Origin: CADCTB01 sp035494015
GTDB lineage: Bacteria > Actinomycetota > Acidimicrobiia > Acidimicrobiales > AC-14
Assembly: GCA_035494015.1 (NCBI GenBank)
Contig: DATJHJ010000058.1
Span: 1-64,000, forward strand
Length of the DNA: 64,000 nt
Direction: 5' to 3'
Of the stretch, positions 16,678 through 23,589 are shown piece after piece (the stretch's first letter is position 1; each line of letters opens with the position of its first letter). The notes beneath the pieces were generated by a model, which made no database searches, was not told the origin of the DNA, and saw only the letters and a program-made list of their open reading frames with translations. The translations under genes were made by a program, and so were the position numbers.

Positions 16678-17256
16678 ATGGCGCTCGTGAAGCTTCCCCT
16701 CACCGGCGACGCGGCGGCCGACCAGCTCCTCCAGGACGACCCGCTCGCCCTGCTCATCGGCATGCTGCTCGACCAGCAGGTACCCATGGAGAAGGCGTTT
16801 CGCGGCCCGTACGACCTCAAGGAGCGACTCGGCGGGCGGTTGGACGCGGCCGAGATCGCGGCCATGGACGGCGAGGAGCTGGCCGCGGTCTTCAAGGGGC
16901 CGCCGGCGCTGCACCGCTACCCGGGGTCGATGGCGGGCCGGGCCCAGGAGTTGTGCCGGGCGCTGGTCGAGCGGTTCGACGGGCAGGCCGAGCGGGTGTG
17001 GTCGACGGCGGAGACGGGACAGCAGCTGTTCGCCAACCTGCGGGCCCTGCCCGGCTTCGGCGAGCAGAAGGCCCGCATCTTCACCGCCCTGCTGGCCAAG
17101 CGCATGGGGGTGGCCCCACCCGGGTGGGAGGACGTCGCCGGGCTATACGGGCAGATGGGCCGCTTCTCGGTGGCCGATGTCGACGGCCCCGAAGCTCTGG
17201 CCGCCGTGCGCGAGCACAAGAAGGCCATGAAGGCGGCGGCCAAGGCCGGGAAGTGA
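16678..17256 (+). CDS. HhH-GPD family base-excision DNA repair protein
   Basis: A 192-residue DNA-glycosylase-like protein conserved in actinobacteria. DPLALLIGMLLDQQVPMEKAF resembles the first helices of the Nth/MutY fold, and LRALPGFGEQKARIFTALLAKR is the helix-hairpin-helix. The downstream catalytic Asp of classical members is not obvious. The C-terminus is Lys/Ala-rich. ATG 16678 is chosen; GTG 16687 is possible. It overlaps thiS (GTGA), an unexpected coupling of a repair protein to thiamin biosynthesis. A strong hairpin sits directly upstream of the start. Confidence 0.82.
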   Translation: MALVKLPLTGDAAADQLLQDDPLALLIGMLLDQQVPMEKAFRGPYDLKERLGGRLDAAEIAAMDGEELAAVFKGPPALHRYPGSMAGRAQELCRALVERFDGQAERVWSTAETGQQLFANLRALPGFGEQKARIFTALLAKRMGVAPPGWEDVAGLYGQMGRFSVADVDGPEALAAVREHKKAMKAAAKAGK

Positions 17257-17453
17257 AGGTGCTGGCCAACGGCGACCCCGTCGAGCTGGCCGAGGGGGCG
17301 ACGGTCGCCGACCTGCTGGCCCATCTCGGCCTGGGGGGCAAGTGGGTGGTGGTCGAGCGCAACCGCGAGCCGGTGGCCCGGGCCGACCTGACCACCACCG
17401 TCCTGGCCGACGGCGACCGGATCGAGCTGGTCCGGGCCGTGGCCGGCGGGTGA
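17253..17453 (+). CDS. thiS: Thiamin biosynthesis sulfur carrier ThiS
   Basis: A 66-residue ubiquitin-fold sulfur carrier (VKVLANGDPVELAEGATVADLLAHLGL...) ending in the essential Gly-Gly (AVAGG). The C-terminal thiocarboxylate supplies sulfur for the thiazole ring through ThiG. The GTG start overlaps the preceding stop and its own stop overlaps the GTG of thiE, both as GTGA. No thiG, thiF or thiO is present in the window, so the thiazole synthase must be encoded elsewhere. Confidence 0.9.
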   Translation: MKVLANGDPVELAEGATVADLLAHLGLGGKWVVVERNREPVARADLTTTVLADGDRIELVRAVAGG

Positions 17454-18088
17454 ACCTCGGCGACCGCCGCCTCTACCTCTGCACCCCCGACCGCCCGGAC
17501 CTCGCCCCCTTCCTCGCCGCGTGCATCCGCGGCGGGGTCGACGTGGTGCAGCTGCGGGACAAGGTGCTCGACGCCCGCGCCATGCTCGATCGGGCCCGGG
17601 TCGCCGCCGAGGTCTGCCGGGACCACGGCGTGCCCTTCATCCTCAACGACCGCCCGGATCTGGCCCTGGAGTGCGGGGCGGACGGCGTGCACGTCGGCCA
17701 GGACGACGCCCCCCCGACCCTGGCCCGCCGCATCCTCGGGGCGGACGCCATCGTGGGGTTCTCGACCCACGCCCCGGCCGAGCTGGACGCGGCGGCGGGC
17801 GAGCCGGTCGACTACGTGTCGGTCGGGCCCGTGGCCCCCACCCCCACCAAGCCCGGCCGGCCGGGGACGGGCCTGGGGTACCTCCGCTACGCGGCGTCGA
17901 CCGCCGTCCAACCCTGGTTCGTGACCGGCGGGGTCACGCCCGAGACGGTGGGGGACATGCTCGCCGCCGGGGCTCGCCGGTTCGTGGTCGTCCGCTGGCT
18001 CACCGAGGCCGCCGATCCCGGGTCGAACGCCCGGGCGCTCCGCCGCCTCATCGATCTGGCTGCAGTTACCCACCCCATGGGCGGGTAA
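17450..18088 (+). CDS. thiE: Thiamin-phosphate synthase ThiE
   Basis: A 212-residue TIM barrel that joins HMP-pyrophosphate to thiazole phosphate. Motifs: VDVVQLRDKVLDAR, FILNDRPDLALECGADGVHVGQDD, DYVSVGPVAPTPTKPGRPGTGLG and PWFVTGGVTPETVGDMLAAGARRFVVVRW. The last ten residues (AAVTHPMGG) and the stop codon are encoded by the left half of palindromic repeat A copy 2, so the repeat has been recruited into, or inserted at, the end of the gene. Translationally coupled to thiS. Confidence 0.93.
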   Translation: MNLGDRRLYLCTPDRPDLAPFLAACIRGGVDVVQLRDKVLDARAMLDRARVAAEVCRDHGVPFILNDRPDLALECGADGVHVGQDDAPPTLARRILGADAIVGFSTHAPAELDAAAGEPVDYVSVGPVAPTPTKPGRPGTGLGYLRYAASTAVQPWFVTGGVTPETVGDMLAAGARRFVVVRWLTEAADPGSNARALRRLIDLAAVTHPMGG

Positions 18089-18101
18089 CTGCCGCCAAAA
18101 C
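18054..18101. repeat. Palindromic repeat A, copy 2 (overlaps the thiE 3' end)
   Basis: The left arm CTGGCTGCAGTTACCC pairs with GGGTAACTGCCGCCA on the right with one mismatch in the TGGC(T/G)GCAG part, around CACCCCATGGGC. The thiE stop codon lies in the right arm. The downstream gene is convergent, so a bidirectional terminator role fits. Confidence 0.75.
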
Positions 18102-18119
18102 GGGTGGGGGGCGCCCCCC

Positions 18120-18872
18120 TTACCGGCTCGTCTGGCGCTCCATCCAGCCGATGACCAGGGCCACGGCGCGGGGGTCGTGGCGGAGGCGGTGGCCGGCCTC
18201 GGCCAGGACCCGGAGCTCGACGGCGTCCCCGGCGGCGTCGGCCAGCACGCGGGCGTCCTCCAGGGGGACGGTGTCGTCCATGGCCCCGTGGACGAGCAGG
18301 ACCGGCCGGGGCGGGATCTTGCCGATGAGGGCGGTGGGGCGGATCTCCCGCAGCTCGCGGCCCCAGGCCGCCGGGTCGGGCGGGAAGGTGCGATCGCGGA
18401 TCACGCCGATGGTTCGGGCGTGCTCCAGCAGGCGATCGGGGTCGGCGGCCCAGTCGTCGAAGTCGGCGCGAGCGGAGAGCGTGGCGACCCCCCGGACCCG
18501 CTCGTCCTCGCCGGCCTGGCAGATGGCCAGTGCCCCGCCCGTGCTGGAGCCCAGCAGCCAGGCGCCCGACACGCCGGTGCCCAGGAGATGGTCGATGGCG
18601 GCCCGGAGGTCGTCGAGCCAGCCGGACAGGGAGAAGTTGCCCTCCGATGTCCCGGTGCCCCGGAAGTTGAAGGCCAGGACGACCCAGCCCGTGTCGGCGG
18701 CCAGGCGCTCGGCCAGCTCGGGGTAGGTCTGGCCGGACGTGGCCGCCCCCCCGGGACCGGCGGGGAAGCCGTGGCAGAGGATCAGCCCGGGCGTGGGCGT
18801 GGCCACCGCGGCCGGCGGCTCAGCCAGGAACCCCGACAGCCGCAGGCCGCTGGACTGGATCTCGCACTGCAT
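18120..18872 (-). CDS. Cytoplasmic alpha/beta hydrolase
   Basis: A 250-residue alpha/beta hydrolase: LILCHGFPAGPGG (oxyanion region), VVLAFNFRGTGTSEGNFS, the nucleophile elbow LLGSSTGGALA, an Asp in LLVHGAMDDTVPLEDA and the His in EAGHRLRHDPRA. It resembles small serine esterases/peptidases with no signal peptide. The ATG at 18872 is preferred because GGAGG lies eight bases upstream; an ATG at 18896 would fall next to the leader hairpin. It is preceded on its own strand by a short ORF with an unusually long Shine-Dalgarno and a strong stem-loop, so attenuation-like control is possible. Confidence 0.85.
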   Translation of the reverse strand: MQCEIQSSGLRLSGFLAEPPAAVATPTPGLILCHGFPAGPGGAATSGQTYPELAERLAADTGWVVLAFNFRGTGTSEGNFSLSGWLDDLRAAIDHLLGTGVSGAWLLGSSTGGALAICQAGEDERVRGVATLSARADFDDWAADPDRLLEHARTIGVIRDRTFPPDPAAWGRELREIRPTALIGKIPPRPVLLVHGAMDDTVPLEDARVLADAAGDAVELRVLAEAGHRLRHDPRAVALVIGWMERQTSR

Positions 18873-18909
18873 GGCGCGCACCTCCGGGAACCGCAACGGC
18901 TGGGCGCGA

Positions 18910-18936
18910 CGAGGGGGCGCTGTTCGCGCCCCCTCG
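18910..18936. terminator. Strong GC-rich stem-loop in the hydrolase leader
   Basis: CGAGGGGGCGC (18910-18920) and GCGCCCCCTCG (18926-18936) form a perfect 11-bp stem with a TGTTC loop. On the minus strand it lies between the short leader ORF and the hydrolase start. It may terminate or attenuate the leader transcript. There is no U-tract. Confidence 0.6.
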
Positions 18937-19058
18937 CCTGCTACGAACGATTGCTGGAAAGGACTTGGGGGATACGGACTGCACCGGGAGGGACCAATTC
19001 CCGGACGTCTCCTCCGAGCGGTGGCGGCGAGGATTCGCCTGCCCGGTCCAGCTGCCGG

Positions 19059-19103
19059 TTAGCGGGCAGCCACCTCCGAGGTCCCAAAACTACATTCGTT
19101 CAG
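19059..19103 (-). CDS. Putative leader mini-ORF (14 codons) behind an extended Shine-Dalgarno
   Basis: On the minus strand a reading frame NECSFGTSEVAAR, ending in TAA, begins at CTG 19103, eight bases after AGGAGG. The same frame can be extended to a TTG at 19133 (LVYRRKEVVHLNECSFGTSEVAAR). The peptide has no family I recognise. The unusually strong ribosome site upstream and the hairpin downstream suggest a translated leader or tiny protein rather than chance. Confidence 0.4.
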   Translation of the reverse strand: MNECSFGTSEVAAR

Positions 19104-19104
19104 G

Positions 19105-19121
19105 TGGACCACCTCCTTTCT
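19105..19121 (-). promoter_or_regulatory. Extended Shine-Dalgarno, AGAAAGGAGGTGGTCCA
   Basis: Seventeen consecutive bases can pair with the 3' end of bacterial 16S rRNA (UGGAUCACCUCCUUUCU), with a single G-U wobble. Typical sites pair over 4-6 bases. The segment also contains the near-palindrome AGGTGG-T-CCACCT, so it can fold on itself and hide the site. Confidence 0.6.
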
Positions 19122-19169
19122 TCGGTAGACCAATCAAACCACAAACGGGACCCAACGTGGCGGCACTTT

Positions 19170-19613
19170 TCACGCCAGGTCGTCGTCGTCCTCCTCGACC
19201 GGACCGACGGCGCCGATGTCCTCCAGGTACCCCATCTGGGCTTCGAGGACGGCGTGGATCTGGGCCGGCGTGTAGGGCGACCCGGCCGCCTCCGCCCGCA
19301 TGAGTACGAAATCGACCGTCTCGGCCCCGCTGACCACGACGGGACCGTCGCTCTCGGCGGTGTGGCCGTTGGAGGAGACCCCCTTCATGCGGAAGAACTC
19401 GAGGTGCCAGTTGAGGATGCGCCGCACGTCGTCGGGCGACAGGATGGCGGCGACCTCGGGGCCGACATGGTCGCAGACCCAGGACACCGCGTCCTCGAAC
19501 TCGAAGACCCGCCCGGGCGCCTTGGTGGCCAGCCGCCGGGCCTCGCGGCCGACCACGATGGCGGCGATGGCGAAGACCGCGGCCACCGCCAGCGCCCCCA
19601 GGAAGATACCCAT
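19170..19613 (-). CDS. Small membrane-anchored protein of unknown function
   Basis: A 147-residue protein with one N-terminal transmembrane helix (IFLGALAVAAVFAIAAIVVG). The soluble domain contains FEFEDAVSWVCDHVGPEVAAILSPDDVRRILNWHLEFFRMKGV, and the tail is very acidic (PVEEDDDDLA). The domain looks like a conserved actinobacterial protein but I do not recognise a named family. A TACCCT hexamer eight bases before the ATG suggests a leaderless transcript. Confidence 0.72.
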   Translation of the reverse strand: MGIFLGALAVAAVFAIAAIVVGREARRLATKAPGRVFEFEDAVSWVCDHVGPEVAAILSPDDVRRILNWHLEFFRMKGVSSNGHTAESDGPVVVSGAETVDFVLMRAEAAGSPYTPAQIHAVLEAQMGYLEDIGAVGPVEEDDDDLA

Positions 19614-19646
19614 GGCCGCCGAGGGTAGTGGCCGGCCCCGGTCGGC

Positions 19647-20672
19647 CTAGAGATCGAGGTGGCGGGCCAGAAGCTCTCGGTGGTGGCGGGCATCGCCGAA
19701 CAGCTGGGCCGACGACCGGGCCCGCTTGAAGTACAGGTGGGCGTCGTGGTCCCAGGTGAACCCCAGCCCCCCGTGGACGTGGAGGGCGTCGGTGGCTACC
19801 CGCACGAAGGCGTCCGAGCAGGACGACTTGGCCACCGCGGCGGCGGCCGGCAGGTCGGCGTCACCCCGGGCTGCGGCCGTGGCGGCATAGAAGGCCGCGC
19901 CCCGAGCCGATTCCAGCTCCAGGAGCATCTCGGCGCACAGGTGCTTGACCGCCTGGAAGCTGCCGATCGGCCGGCCGAACTGCACCCGCCGACCGGCGTG
20001 GGCCACCGCCATCTCCAGGCACCGCTCGGCCCCGCCGACCTGCTCGGCGGCCAGGGCGACCACGGCCAGCTCGACCGCCTGCGCCGACGAGGCGTCCAGC
20101 AGCCGGGCGGGGGCGGCGGCGAGCGTCACCTCGGCCTGTTTACGGGTCGGGTCGACGGTGGCCAGCGGGGTACACGAGACGCCTCCGGCCGAGCCGTCGA
20201 CCTGGAACAGCCGTACCTCCCCCTCGTCGGTCCGGGCCGAGACGACCAGGACGTCGGCCGCGATCCCGTCGACCACGTACGACTTCCGGCCCTCCAGGCG
20301 CCAGCCGCTCCCGTTCGAGCCGACGGCCCTCGTCTCCACCGCGCCCTCGTCCCACCGGCCGGATGCCTCGGCCATGGCCAGGGTGGCGACCGCACCAGGG
20401 GGCGCAGGGTCGACGAGTCCGGCGGTCGAGGCGGTGGCCAGCAGGGGAGCGGGCAGCAGCACGCGGCCCGCCTCCTCCAACAGCACGCCCCGCTCCACCC
20501 ACCCCAGGCGGGCGAGATCGAGCTCGGCGGCGAGCTGGCGCCAAACGTCGCGGTCGAACCCGGTCTCGGTCTCCATCAGCCGGCGGACCTCGGCCGAGGG
20601 GGCGACCTCCTCGAACCGCCGCCGGGCCCGCTGCCGCAGCTCCTCCTGAGCAGCAGTCGGGCCGAAGTGCAT
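19647..20672 (-). CDS. Acyl-CoA dehydrogenase (actinobacterial short FadE type)
   Basis: A 341-residue FAD-dependent acyl-CoA dehydrogenase. The N-terminal domain is short. The middle domain has EGRKSYVVDGIAADVLVVSAR. The C-terminal helical domain contains GRRVQFGRPIGSFQAVKHLCAEM, HVHGGLGFTWDHDAHLYFKRA and the closing RHHRELLARHLDL. Many actinobacterial FadE proteins of this length work as alpha2beta2 heterotetramers in steroid or branched side-chain degradation, but no partner is adjacent. The start at 20672 is only 18 bp from the divergent MBL gene. Confidence 0.88.
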   Translation of the reverse strand: MHFGPTAAQEELRQRARRRFEEVAPSAEVRRLMETETGFDRDVWRQLAAELDLARLGWVERGVLLEEAGRVLLPAPLLATASTAGLVDPAPPGAVATLAMAEASGRWDEGAVETRAVGSNGSGWRLEGRKSYVVDGIAADVLVVSARTDEGEVRLFQVDGSAGGVSCTPLATVDPTRKQAEVTLAAAPARLLDASSAQAVELAVVALAAEQVGGAERCLEMAVAHAGRRVQFGRPIGSFQAVKHLCAEMLLELESARGAAFYAATAAARGDADLPAAAAVAKSSCSDAFVRVATDALHVHGGLGFTWDHDAHLYFKRARSSAQLFGDARHHRELLARHLDL

Positions 20673-20677
20673 CGCGG

Positions 20678-20683
20678 CATACT
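20678..20683 (+). promoter_or_regulatory. -10-like CATACT in an 18-bp divergent intergenic region
   Basis: CATACT ends seven bases before the MBL-gene ATG. Because the two start codons are only 18 bp apart, at least one transcript must be leaderless and each promoter must overlap the other gene. Confidence 0.45.
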
Positions 20684-20690
20684 CGCGCCC

Positions 20691-21296
20691 ATGCCGATCC
20701 ACTACAGCGACGACCAGGTCGAGATCACCAAGATCGTCGTCGGGCCCATGGTGAACAACGTGTTCGTGGTCCGCTGCGTCGAGACCGGGGAGGCGGTGCT
20801 GGTCGATGCGGCCGACGAGCCGGACATCCTCGTCGCCCTGGCCCGCCAGCTCAACGTGGGCGACGTGCTCACGACCCACGGCCACGGTGACCACATCCAG
20901 GCCGTGCCCGCCATGCGCGACGCCGGTCACCGGGTCGGGGTCGGCCCGGCCGACGCCGCCATGCTGCCCGCCCATGACTTCGAGATCGCCGACGACGACG
21001 TGATCGAGGTCGGTCGCCTGCGCCTGCGGGCGGTGCACACGCCCGGTCACACCCCGGGCTCGACCTGCTTCGTGATCGAGGGGTCGCCGGTCCTGCTGTC
21101 GGGCGACACCCTGTTCCCGGGCGGCCCGGGCAACACCCGCCGCAACCCCACCAACTTCGCCACCATCATCCGCTCCATCCAGCAGCGCCTGTTCGTGCTC
21201 CCCGACGAGACCGTCGTCATGCCCGGCCACGGCGACGACACCACCATCGGCACCGAGCGCCCCCACCTCCAGGAGTGGATCGACCGGGGCTGGTGA
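20691..21296 (+). CDS. MBL-fold metallo-hydrolase (glyoxalase II-like)
   Basis: A 201-residue metallo-beta-lactamase-fold hydrolase with the metal motif THGHGDH (about residues 61-67). Further ligands are in TPGHTPGSTCFV, LLSGDTLFPGGPG and VMPGHGDDT. This set is typical of hydroxyacylglutathione-hydrolase-like enzymes, which hydrolyse thioesters or related bonds using two metal ions. Actinobacteria lack glutathione, so the substrate is likely another thiol ester. It is divergent from an acyl-CoA dehydrogenase, consistent with acyl-thioester metabolism. Confidence 0.9.
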   Translation: MPIHYSDDQVEITKIVVGPMVNNVFVVRCVETGEAVLVDAADEPDILVALARQLNVGDVLTTHGHGDHIQAVPAMRDAGHRVGVGPADAAMLPAHDFEIADDDVIEVGRLRLRAVHTPGHTPGSTCFVIEGSPVLLSGDTLFPGGPGNTRRNPTNFATIIRSIQQRLFVLPDETVVMPGHGDDTTIGTERPHLQEWIDRGW

Positions 21297-21306
21297 CCAC
21301 ATTCAT

Positions 21307-21403
21307 GGCGGCGGGCACCCGGGTCCTTCGGACCGCGCCCGCCGCGTGCCGGCGGGGGTCCCTGCCCCGCCGGCGATCCGGACCGCTGCGGGTGCCCGCC
21401 GCC
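21307..21403 (+). repeat. Structured repeat B, copy 1 (cloverleaf-like)
   Basis: The 97-bp element is closed by perfect 14-bp ends, GGCGGCGGGCACCC (21307-21320) and GGGTGCCCGCCGCC (21390-21403). Inside are the hairpins GGTCC-TTC-GGACC and CCGGCGGGG-7 nt-CCCCGCCGG, plus an alternative GGCGGGC/GCCCGCC pairing. It fills the gap between the convergent MBL and debranching-enzyme genes. Related copies lie at 49.55 and 58.80 kb. Confidence 0.75.
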
Positions 21404-21407
21404 CTGA

Positions 21408-23540
21408 TCAGGCCGGGAAGGGATCCCGGGGCGACAGGACGACGTCGATGTCGGGGCCGAGGCCGTCGACGGTGACCGAGTCGCCCTCCACGTCGACGGT
21501 GACCCGGCGGCCGGCCAGGGGGATGCGGTCGACCCGGAGGTGCCGGGTCCGGGCCGGCAGGACGGGGTCGACCCACAGCTTGCCGTGGGGGACCCACGGG
21601 TCGAGCCGGAGGATGCTGCGCAGGAACAGCAGGGGCGACGCTGCGGCCCAGGCCTGGGGCGAGCACGACGAGGGATAGCTGACCGGAAAAGGGACCTCGT
21701 CACGCCCCAGCCCGCCGAACAGCTCGGGCAGGCGGCTGCCGAAGCAGGCCGCGGCGTCGAGCATGGCCACGATGACCCGCTGGGCCTCCTCGACGAAGCC
21801 GTACCGGGTCAGGCCGGCGGCGATGATGGCGTTGTCGTGCGGCCACACGGATCCGTTGTGGTAGCTGACCGGGTTGTATCCGGTCATGTCGGTGGCCAGG
21901 GTGCGGATGCCCCATCCGCTGAACATCTCCGGTGACAGGAGGCGGGCGGCCACCAGCGGCGCCTTCTCCTCGTCGACGATGCCGGTCCACAGGCAGTGGC
22001 CCATGTTCGAGCCGAGGGCGTCGATCTGGCGCTTCTCGCCGTCGAGGCCGAGGGCGAACCAGCCCCGCTCCTCGATCCAGAAATCCCGGTTGAACGCGGC
22101 CTTGAGGTCGGCGGCCTTGGCCCGGTAGCGGACGGCCACGTCGACCTGGCCCAGCTCGTCGGCGAAGTGGGCCCGGGCCAGGTACGCGCCGTACACGTAC
22201 CCCTGCACCTCGCACAGGGCGATCGGGGCCCGGGCCAGCCGTCCGTCGGCGAAGCGGATGGCGTCCCAGGAATCCTTCCACCCCTGGTTGGCCAGCCCCT
22301 TGTCCGTGGCCCGCTGGTACTCGACGTAGCCGTCGCCGTCCCGGTCGCCGAAGTCCTCGATCCAGGCCAGGGCCCGGTCGGCGGCGGGCAGGAGGCTGTC
22401 GACCACGTCGGCGCCCAGCCCCCACCGGCGCAACTCGCCGAGGAGCATGACGAACAGGGGGGTGGCGTCGGCCGTCCCGTAGTAGACCGATCCGCCGCCC
22501 AAGGACAGCGACGGGGCGGCGCCGAAGCGCATCTCGTGGAGGATGCGGCCCGGCTCCTCGTCGTTGCGGGCGTCCACCTCGGTCCCCTGGAAGCGGGCCA
22601 GGGTCTGCAGGACGTCCTGGGCCAGGCTGGGGTCGACGATCAGGGCCATCCATGATGTGAGCAAGGAGTCCCGGCCGAACAGGGTCATGAACCAGGGGGC
22701 TCCGGCGGCCAGCACCGCCCGGTCCGGGAAGTCGGGGTCGAAGATGCGCAGGGCACCCAGATCCTCCGCCCCCTTGGTCACCGCCCGGTGGAGGAAGAGG
22801 TCGTCGGTGTCGATCTCGGGCACGGCCTGCCGCCACCGGTCGAGCCGCTGCTGGGGCATGGCCGCCTCCACCGGCTGGCCGCACAGGTAGCGGGGCTCGA
22901 TGTCGTCGCCCTCGATGACCGTGGTGAACTGCAGGCAGGTGCTCCAGCTACCCCGGGCGGGGACGACGACCTCCCAGGCCGCGGTGTCCGAGACGAACTG
23001 GGCCGGCTGGCTGGACGTGATCCGCAACCCCCGCTCGCTGGCCCCGTTGCGGTAGCGGAAGACCAGGCCGCCCCGGGAGCTCGACAGGTCGACGTGGCCC
23101 TCGGGGCGGGCCCGCCCCTCCTTGACCGCGAACAGGTTGGCGAAGTCGGCCGAGAAGCGGAGCTGGACCGAGCACAAGGCCGGTTCCTCCCCGTAGTTGC
23201 GCACCACCAGGTCCTCGCGCATGCCCCGCCCGACGTGGCGGTAGCGCAGGATGGTGAGGGTGCTGTCGGCCCGCCCGGCCACGGGGCGGCTGCGCAGCAC
23301 GAAGGTGGCCGAGAACGGGGACGTGCGCTCGGCCGCCAGCGCCTCGGGCCGGGCGCCGTTGATGTGGAGGTCGATCCCGGACAGGAACCGGGTGTCCCGG
23401 AAGAACAGGCCCTGGGGGCTGCCGGGGGCCACGTCGCCGTCCCGCCCGGAGATGCAGAACGAGGACCCCTCGACCAGGGTCAGCGGCCCCTCGGGGGCGG
23501 CGTGGGTCTCGTCGCCCGTGAAGGTCCAGGGATCGGTCAT
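21408..23540 (-). CDS. Amylo-alpha-1,6-glucosidase-like glycogen debranching protein
   Basis: A 710-residue protein with an N-terminal GDE_N_bis-type beta domain (VEGSSFCISGRDGDVAPGSPQGLFFRDTRFLSGIDL, about 20-210) and a C-terminal (alpha/alpha)6 glucosidase barrel (about 255-650). The barrel shows APWFMTLFGRDSLLTSWMAL, LHEMRFG, YYGTADATPLFVMLL, NQGWKDSWDAI and NGSVWPHDNAIIAAGL. The acidic residues in GRDS and GWKDSWD are probable catalytic or binding positions. It is likely to hydrolyse alpha-glucosidic branches of storage or compatible-solute glycans in the cytoplasm. Isolated gene with its own promoter (TAATCT 11 bases upstream of the ATG at 23540). Confidence 0.88.
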   Translation of the reverse strand: MTDPWTFTGDETHAAPEGPLTLVEGSSFCISGRDGDVAPGSPQGLFFRDTRFLSGIDLHINGARPEALAAERTSPFSATFVLRSRPVAGRADSTLTILRYRHVGRGMREDLVVRNYGEEPALCSVQLRFSADFANLFAVKEGRARPEGHVDLSSSRGGLVFRYRNGASERGLRITSSQPAQFVSDTAAWEVVVPARGSWSTCLQFTTVIEGDDIEPRYLCGQPVEAAMPQQRLDRWRQAVPEIDTDDLFLHRAVTKGAEDLGALRIFDPDFPDRAVLAAGAPWFMTLFGRDSLLTSWMALIVDPSLAQDVLQTLARFQGTEVDARNDEEPGRILHEMRFGAAPSLSLGGGSVYYGTADATPLFVMLLGELRRWGLGADVVDSLLPAADRALAWIEDFGDRDGDGYVEYQRATDKGLANQGWKDSWDAIRFADGRLARAPIALCEVQGYVYGAYLARAHFADELGQVDVAVRYRAKAADLKAAFNRDFWIEERGWFALGLDGEKRQIDALGSNMGHCLWTGIVDEEKAPLVAARLLSPEMFSGWGIRTLATDMTGYNPVSYHNGSVWPHDNAIIAAGLTRYGFVEEAQRVIVAMLDAAACFGSRLPELFGGLGRDEVPFPVSYPSSCSPQAWAAASPLLFLRSILRLDPWVPHGKLWVDPVLPARTRHLRVDRIPLAGRRVTVDVEGDSVTVDGLGPDIDVVLSPRDPFPA

Positions 23541-23589
23541 GGGTTGGCGGCAGATTACCGGCGCCCGACCACCGGTAAGTTCTGCTGCG

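Noticed and set aside
19105..19121. Possible 16S rRNA 3' end fragment on the plus strand
   Set aside because: The plus strand resembles the 16S tail but no other 16S sequence adjoins it; the minus-strand extended Shine-Dalgarno reading is simpler.
21307..21403. Repeat B copy 1 as a tRNA because of its cloverleaf-like shape
   Set aside because: Loop sizes and invariant tRNA bases (GG in the D-loop, TTC-purine loop, anticodon loop of seven) are missing, and the other two copies do not form the outer stem.
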